Assembly: GCF_013141715.1 (NCBI RefSeq)
Contig: NZ_WHOA01000241.1
Span: 124,001-188,000 of the forward strand
Direction of reading: 5' to 3'
Length of the DNA: 64,000 bases
Origin: Paenibacillus phytorum
GTDB lineage: Bacteria; Bacillota; Bacilli; Paenibacillales; NBRC-103111
Shown here in pieces: positions 60,364 through 64,000 of this stretch (positions within the stretch are counted from its first letter, which is position 1; each line of letters starts with the position of its first letter). A program made the position numbers and the translations under genes. A model generated the notes under the pieces. It did no database searches, was not told where the DNA came from, and saw only the letters and a program-made list of their open reading frames with translations.

Positions 60364-60855
60364 ATGATTAAAACACAGGATCTCAAGCTGCAAATGGATG
60401 AACTAACGAAACAAAATGATATGGTGCTCATTGAGCTAGAGCAAGTAAAGAAGATGTTGATTAACAGCTCTCAAAGCTCACAAGGAAGCCAGGGGCAGCA
60501 ACAGTTTAATAATAGCAGCAGTGATCAACAAAACTCTAACTCTAATCAACAGGCACAGGATCAAGACCAAGATCAGAATCAGAATCAGAATCAGAATCAG
60601 AATCAAAGTAAAAGGGCCGGTCAAGGTGACGCGAACGGTCAGCAAGTAACGGACTTAGCCAATGATTTATTGAAAATCAAGGATCTCGTTGAAAAATTAG
60701 AACAAAAAACGTCCCAATATGTTAGCAGTCAGTCCAACGGTACATTAAATGAGAAAGATGCGGTCAATCTTATACTGACTTTAATGAATGGTATGGTAGA
60801 TTGGGCTAGCGAATTTGTTTCATCCAGAGCATCGTCGAATGGGCAAGTACAATAG
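60364..60855 (+). CDS. Gln/Asn/Ser-rich low-complexity protein, unknown
   Basis: 163 residues. A helical N-terminus (MDELTKQNDMVLIELEQVKK) leads into a low-complexity tract of Ser, Gln, Asn and Asp (about residues 34-90) that includes QN repeats encoded by CAGAAT units, followed by a helical C-terminal domain (LANDLLKIKDLVEKLEQK; NLILTLMNGMVDWASEF). No signal peptide. GGAAGGAG precedes the ATG. It may be cotranscribed with sodC. I recognise no family; spore-related multimeric proteins often have such tracts. Confidence 0.78.
   Translation: MIKTQDLKLQMDELTKQNDMVLIELEQVKKMLINSSQSSQGSQGQQQFNNSSSDQQNSNSNQQAQDQDQDQNQNQNQNQNQSKRAGQGDANGQQVTDLANDLLKIKDLVEKLEQKTSQYVSSQSNGTLNEKDAVNLILTLMNGMVDWASEFVSSRASSNGQVQ
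60574..60603 (+). repeat. CAGAAT tandem hexanucleotide repeat
   Basis: Five exact CAGAAT units within the gene at 60364, encoding Gln-Asn pairs, with degenerate CAAGAC/CAAGAT units upstream. Copy number could vary in frame. Confidence 0.9.
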
Positions 60856-60871
60856 TTGAAAACGTCTATGA

Positions 60872-60914
60872 AAAGACAAAAGAGCCGCAGAAAGCAGCTC
60901 TTTTGTCTTTTTTG
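60872..60914 (+). terminator. Terminator after the Gln/Asn-repeat gene
   Basis: AAAGACAAAAGAGC (60872-60885) pairs with GCTCTTTTGTCTTT (60897-60910), followed by T. Confidence 0.92.
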
Positions 60915-60930
60915 TCGAATTTTAACTTAA

Positions 60931-60952
60931 TTCATTAAGTGAACTTAATGAA
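60931..60952. promoter_or_regulatory. 22-base inverted repeat, possible operator
   Basis: TTCATTAAGT and ACTTAATGAA are perfect arms separated by GA. It lies in the otherwise empty gap before the small gene at 61072 and has no T-run, so it is more like a protein-binding site than a terminator. Confidence 0.5.
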
Positions 60953-61071
60953 AGGTTTGTTGATTTTTTAGGCGATTCGACAATATGTCCATATTTACAG
61001 ATGGCAGAATGACCGATAAAGTAAAGTGTAGACAAAAAGAAAGAGACAAACCTGGATGGGGTGTTGGAATC

Positions 61072-61212
61072 ATGAGAGAAATCGATATTAATCACGTCAT
61101 GAGTCAGCTTGGAATTCAGCCCACACAATGGCATGAGCTTCGAGATCAACAAGAACAACAAGATGAAGTTGAGCGTACATGCGTTATCGACACATCGATT
61201 GAAACTTCCTAA
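61072..61212 (+). CDS. Possible small protein
   Basis: 46 codons from ATG 61072: begins MREIDINHVMSQLGIQPTQW and ends CVIDTSIETS. Gln/Glu/Asp-rich, soluble, protein-like composition. The site before it (GGGGTG) is weak; an in-frame ATG at 60985 would give 75 residues but has no better site. The stop abuts the end of the converging germination-protein remnant. Confidence 0.4.
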   Translation: MREIDINHVMSQLGIQPTQWHELRDQQEQQDEVERTCVIDTSIETS

Positions 61213-61554
61213 TTACTTAATGACTCCCACGCCGTCAAGTTTCACCTGGATATTCACGTTAAACTCTAACTCAGGATAGAGGGCTTGCCACGCTTTCCAT
61301 TCTTCTTTTACTGTGCCAAAGTGATGCGCTCTATAATCCAATCCAAAGTCTAATGGGTCCATATTTGCTTTTTGGAACTTCTTCAGCAAGTTTATGATCA
61401 TGGTTTCTAAAAATTTGGAATCGTTGATAGGTGTTTCAATTTCCTTTTTGTCGACGATGGGAAGGATGGGATCCAAACTCCATTCTTTTTTTTGCGGTAA
61501 AAATCGAATAAATATTCCGAAACGATAATCCCCGATTCTACCCCCGTTCACCAT
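61213..61554 (-). pseudogene. Ger(x)C-type germinant receptor C subunit, C-terminal remnant
   Basis: The 113-residue frame matches the C-terminal part of GerAC/GerBC lipoproteins: LLKKFQKANMDPLDFGLDYR, then EEWKAWQALYPELEFNVNIQ, where the family has a DxxGFG, W-x6-W, and final VKV-type strand. The whole family is about 370-400 residues with a lipobox; both the N-terminal domains and signal are absent here, and no start signal precedes the frame. AGGAAGG plus an ATG at about 61592 opens a different frame that closes after 14 codons, as expected after a frameshift or deletion. Confidence 0.6.
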
Positions 61555-61755
61555 GGATTCTTTATATTCTCTTCCATAATCGATTGATTCATATCCTTCC
61601 TATTAAAGCAAAGTTTTCCTCTTAGTTTGTCTCGTTACGTCGGGCCCTATCCATTTGCCTTCTTGCCATTTGGTTTAATCAGATGGAGAAGCGGGTATGC
61701 TTGGGAATAGAAATGGTTCAGGATGGATGAGCTTAACGAGGGAAGGAATAACTTA

Positions 61756-62454
61756 ATGAAGACACTTGCCATCATTCCGGCTTATAACGAAGAAAAAACG
61801 ATAGCAGGCGTTGTGGCCTCCATAAAACGAGAGCAGCCTGAAATGGATATTGTCATCGTCAATGATGGTTCCACGGATCGTACCTCAGCGGTTGCACGTG
61901 AGTTACAGCATGCGGCTGTAATCGATTTACCTGTCAATCTAGGCATCGGAGGTGCTATGCAAACGGGATACATGTACGCAGCAAGGAATGGCTATGATAT
62001 CGCAATACAGATCGACGCAGATGGCCAACATGATCCAGAAGCGTTGACTCAAATTATGGAGCCAATCTTGACTGGGCATGTTGATTGCTGCATCGGCTCT
62101 CGATTTCTGGTGAAGACCGCCTATCGTTCCGCTTGGAATCGAAGATTAGGGATTCTCTTTTTTACCTGGATGATAAGTTGGATGATTGGTAAGACCTTCA
62201 CTGATCCAACATCAGGCTTTAGAGCGGTGAACCGTCCCATTATTGAGCTGTTTGCAAGATATTACCCGGAGGATTATCCGGAGGTAGAGGCTGTAGTTTT
62301 ACTGGAACGACAGCAATTCAGAGTGAAAGAAGTATCTGTTTTAATGCATGCGAGGAAAGCGGGACAATCGTCCATTACCCCTGTGAAATCGCTTTACTAT
62401 ATGGTTAAAGTATCTCTAGCTGTATGTATGACAAGAATTCGTAATGTGAGTTGA
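61756..62454 (+). CDS. Glycosyltransferase family 2 (DPM1/polyprenyl-phosphate type)
   Basis: 232 residues from ATG 61756 (GGAAGGA upstream). GT-A fold with IIPAYNEEKTIAGVV at the N-terminus, nucleotide-binding VNDGSTDRT, and metal-binding DADGQHDPE; then DPTSGFRAVNR. This is the dolichol/undecaprenyl-phosphate sugar transferase type without a C-terminal membrane part. It begins a four-gene cassette with a DUF2304 protein, a small EamA-like protein and a GT39-like transferase, and so should charge undecaprenyl phosphate with a sugar. Confidence 0.9.
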   Translation: MKTLAIIPAYNEEKTIAGVVASIKREQPEMDIVIVNDGSTDRTSAVARELQHAAVIDLPVNLGIGGAMQTGYMYAARNGYDIAIQIDADGQHDPEALTQIMEPILTGHVDCCIGSRFLVKTAYRSAWNRRLGILFFTWMISWMIGKTFTDPTSGFRAVNRPIIELFARYYPEDYPEVEAVVLLERQQFRVKEVSVLMHARKAGQSSITPVKSLYYMVKVSLAVCMTRIRNVS

Positions 62455-62460
62455 TGATTC

Positions 62461-62805
62461 GTGAATGTGTATGTTTGGGCAATCACTTTTTGTTTGGTGT
62501 TTATTTTCATTTCCATAGAGCTTATTCGTAGGCAAAAGCTGCAGGAGCAGTACGCCATTCTTTGGCTAGTACTAGGATTTATAATGGCATTGTTTAGTGT
62601 GTTTCCGAGCCTATTGGATTTGGTATCGCACAGAATGCATATCTACTACGCACCTTCGTTGCTTTTTTTGGTGGGATTGTTATTCTCACTCGTATTTATC
62701 ATGCATTTGACGTTAGTTATCTCTAAGCTTCATCGCAAATTAACCCGATTGATTCAAGAAGTTGCGCTGCTGCAGGAACAAATACGAGGAAAGGGGTCTG
62801 AATGA
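62461..62805 (+). CDS. DUF2304 family membrane protein
   Basis: 114 residues, start GTG 62461, six bases after the GT2 stop. Three predicted helices (about residues 4-20, 33-52 and 65-88) followed by a helical tail KLHRKLTRLIQEVALLQEQI. The family motif QEQYAILWLVLG is present. DUF2304 genes nearly always accompany GT2 genes and are thought to be accessory or flippase-like membrane proteins in sugar-lipid pathways. It overlaps the next gene by four bases. Confidence 0.87.
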   Translation: MNVYVWAITFCLVFIFISIELIRRQKLQEQYAILWLVLGFIMALFSVFPSLLDLVSHRMHIYYAPSLLFLVGLLFSLVFIMHLTLVISKLHRKLTRLIQEVALLQEQIRGKGSE

Positions 62806-63158
62806 TATTGTCGATGGCTCCGATTCTCATTGTATTCCTGAATGTATGTTTATTGGTCTGTGGTCAAATTGTATGGAAAATAGCGCTCAATCGAACGCCA
62901 TTAACAGGGATAGATAATTTAGCAACCGTATTAATGCAGCCTTATATTCTAGTAGGATGCTTACTTTATGGCATTGCTACGTTGATATGGTTCTATGCTC
63001 TTAGTCGATTCGATCTAAGTCGTGTTTATCCGCTCCAATCGATTGCGTATGTACTAGGTGCGTTGTTCGGTTGGTTGGTATTAAAGGAAACGTTTACTTC
63101 ATCGCAATGGGTAGGGCTGCTCTTCTTAGTTGGAGGCGCCTTCCTGTTAGCTAAATAG
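62802..63158 (+). CDS. Small EamA/EmrE-like membrane protein
   Basis: 118 residues and four predicted helices, the size of a half-size DMT (SMR/ArnE-like) transporter. The conserved tail is FDLSRVYPLQSIAYVLGALF and WVGLLFLVGGAFLL, similar to the EamA domain. In the ArnE/ArnF case such subunits flip undecaprenyl-phosphate sugars. With GT2 and DUF2304 upstream and a GT39-like gene downstream, a flippase subunit is a likely role. It overlaps the DUF2304 gene (ATGA). Confidence 0.83.
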   Translation: MILSMAPILIVFLNVCLLVCGQIVWKIALNRTPLTGIDNLATVLMQPYILVGCLLYGIATLIWFYALSRFDLSRVYPLQSIAYVLGALFGWLVLKETFTSSQWVGLLFLVGGAFLLAK

Positions 63159-63187
63159 GTTCGTTCTAATAAGGAGAGTAGGGTCTT

Positions 63188-64000
63188 ATGAAACGCGGAG
63201 TTTGGATTAGCTTGCTGTTGCTTATGGCTGCAGCTCTGTATATACGCCTGCACTATGTGCTTGAAGCTGAATACCCACCACTTGAATGGGATCAATTAGA
63301 GTACACGAAGACAGCGATTCAATTGCTAGAAAAAGGCATATTCGCCTATCGCGATACGGTGCCTAACTCACTCGTGACACCCGGATTTCCGCTGCTCTTA
63401 GCGGCTGTATTTAGTCTTACAGGCCATGAACAGCTGGAGTCGGCATTAATGGTCGTTCGTGTCATGAACTGCTTTATTTCACTGGGAGCGATACTATTCC
63501 TATTTCTGATTGGAAAAAGGCTGTTTAACCCCTTAACAGGGCTAATCGCCGGCGCTTTTGCCGCGGTGTATCCTTCCTACGTCTGGTCAACTTCACTCAT
63601 CTTGACGGAGGTTCCGTTTTTGACTGTTTTTACAGGTCTGCTCTACATGCAGGTGCGCATCATACAAGATAACAAATGGCGGGATCATCTCTGGATGGGG
63701 GCACTGCTGGGGCTTTGCGTCCTTATTCGTCCGAATATACTTCCCCTAGCTGTTGTTCCCTATATGTTTCTTTGGGTGAAAACGAAGAAAATAGACGCAG
63801 CCTATGGATTACTAGCAGCTGCGTCTTTTGCCTGTATGATGATGCCTTGGTGGATTCGGAATTGGATGACTTTTCATTCTTTTATTTTTATCGCCAAAGG
63901 GGAAGCGGGCAATCCGTTCCTTGGAGGAACGGACCCCTACTTCCGAGGAACAATCGATTGGGACCATATCGATAAAGATAATCAGTTCGCTGAAGGTATG
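63188..64000 (+). CDS. GT39-like (ArnT/PMT-type) membrane glycosyltransferase, partial
   Basis: First 271 residues only; the gene runs past the window. AAGGAG precedes the ATG. An N-terminal helix (WISLLLLMAAALYI), then an extracytoplasmic loop with the acidic residues PPLEWDQLEYTKTA where GT-C enzymes carry the catalytic Asp, followed by several helices. GT-C enzymes take sugar from undecaprenyl-phosphate donors outside the membrane. It completes the cassette with GT2, DUF2304 and the EamA-like protein; target (teichoic acid, lipid or protein) is not visible. Confidence 0.85.
   Translation, partial: MKRGVWISLLLLMAAALYIRLHYVLEAEYPPLEWDQLEYTKTAIQLLEKGIFAYRDTVPNSLVTPGFPLLLAAVFSLTGHEQLESALMVVRVMNCFISLGAILFLFLIGKRLFNPLTGLIAGAFAAVYPSYVWSTSLILTEVPFLTVFTGLLYMQVRIIQDNKWRDHLWMGALLGLCVLIRPNILPLAVVPYMFLWVKTKKIDAAYGLLAAASFACMMMPWWIRNWMTFHSFIFIAKGEAGNPFLGGTDPYFRGTIDWDHIDKDNQFAEGM

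Noticed and set aside
60574..60603. Short tandem repeat as a CRISPR array
   Set aside because: Units are six bases, contiguous and coding; there are no spacers.
63676..63975. 99-codon plus-strand frame inside the GT39-like gene
   Set aside because: Out of frame with the membrane glycosyltransferase, which has clear GT-C features.

Overview
The window looks like a chromosomal segment of a spore-forming, Gram-positive member of the Bacillales, most likely Paenibacillus or a close relative. The evidence is an alpha/beta small acid-soluble spore protein with a sigma-G type promoter, a remnant of a Ger(x)C germinant-receptor protein, strong AAGGAGG-type ribosome binding sites, lipoprotein signal peptides on solute-binding and adaptor proteins, an acetylated-diaminopimelate lysine branch, and a PyrR-attenuated pyr operon. 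No phage, insertion sequence or CRISPR array was seen. Strand use is mixed, with many well-formed rho-independent terminators.

Layout. 1-2100: end of an aminotransferase, then N-acetyl-diaminopimelate deacetylase and tetrahydrodipicolinate N-acetyltransferase (lysine/cell wall). 2173-5774: a heterodimeric ABC exporter on the minus strand. 5922-15198: the pyrimidine operon pyrR-pyrB-pyrC-carA-carB-pyrF-pyrE behind a PyrR attenuator; pyrK and pyrD are missing from their usual place. 15225-15587: a c-di-GMP-I riboswitch in front of a YjfB-type motility gene. 15650-21421: a LysR regulator divergent from a DapA-like lyase and a RidA protein, then acetyltransferases, a dipeptidase and a nitroreductase. 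21579-24836: vanY-vanZ-vanR-vanS without the vanH-ligase-vanX core, followed by a decayed copy of the vanY promoter and start.

25106-41008 is the most unusual region. An ABC export operon (ATPase, MacA-like adaptor, double FtsX permease, second ATPase, solute-binding lipoprotein, exported beta-rich protein) sits behind an ECF-type promoter. It is followed by an RND pump operon (RND permease, adaptor lipoprotein, second exported beta-rich protein) behind a promoter with three ATATGAC repeats spaced exactly 11 bp apart. Both operons end in exported proteins of the same architecture that I cannot assign to a known family; they may be surface partners of the pumps.

41170-49647 holds a small Trp-rich ORF, tRNA-fMet and tRNA-Ile2, xylulokinase, a Gln-rich protein, DUF2277 and DUF1906 proteins, a cupredoxin with a stalk domain, a secreted protein of unknown role, a hydrolase and an NhaC-type antiporter. 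50217-56990 (minus) carries an ECF sigma/anti-sigma pair in line with a DedA-PAP2 fusion whose phosphatase motifs are lost, plus a second RND pump. 57188-61554 is a run of small genes: tRNA-Val, an SASP, a 51-residue protein with 21 Glu and no basic residue, a Cu/Zn SOD lipoprotein and a Gln/Asn-repeat protein. The window ends in a lipid-linked sugar cassette (GT2, DUF2304, small EamA/EmrE-like protein, start of a GT39-like transferase).

A short hairpin element, consensus AGTTTTGC-TAAA-GCAAAACT preceded by ATGCTTACGA, occurs at four loci, always just upstream of a Shine-Dalgarno sequence (ABC exporter, pyrR in three copies, pyrF, and a hypothetical gene at 59296). It may be an undescribed regulatory or mobile leader element.
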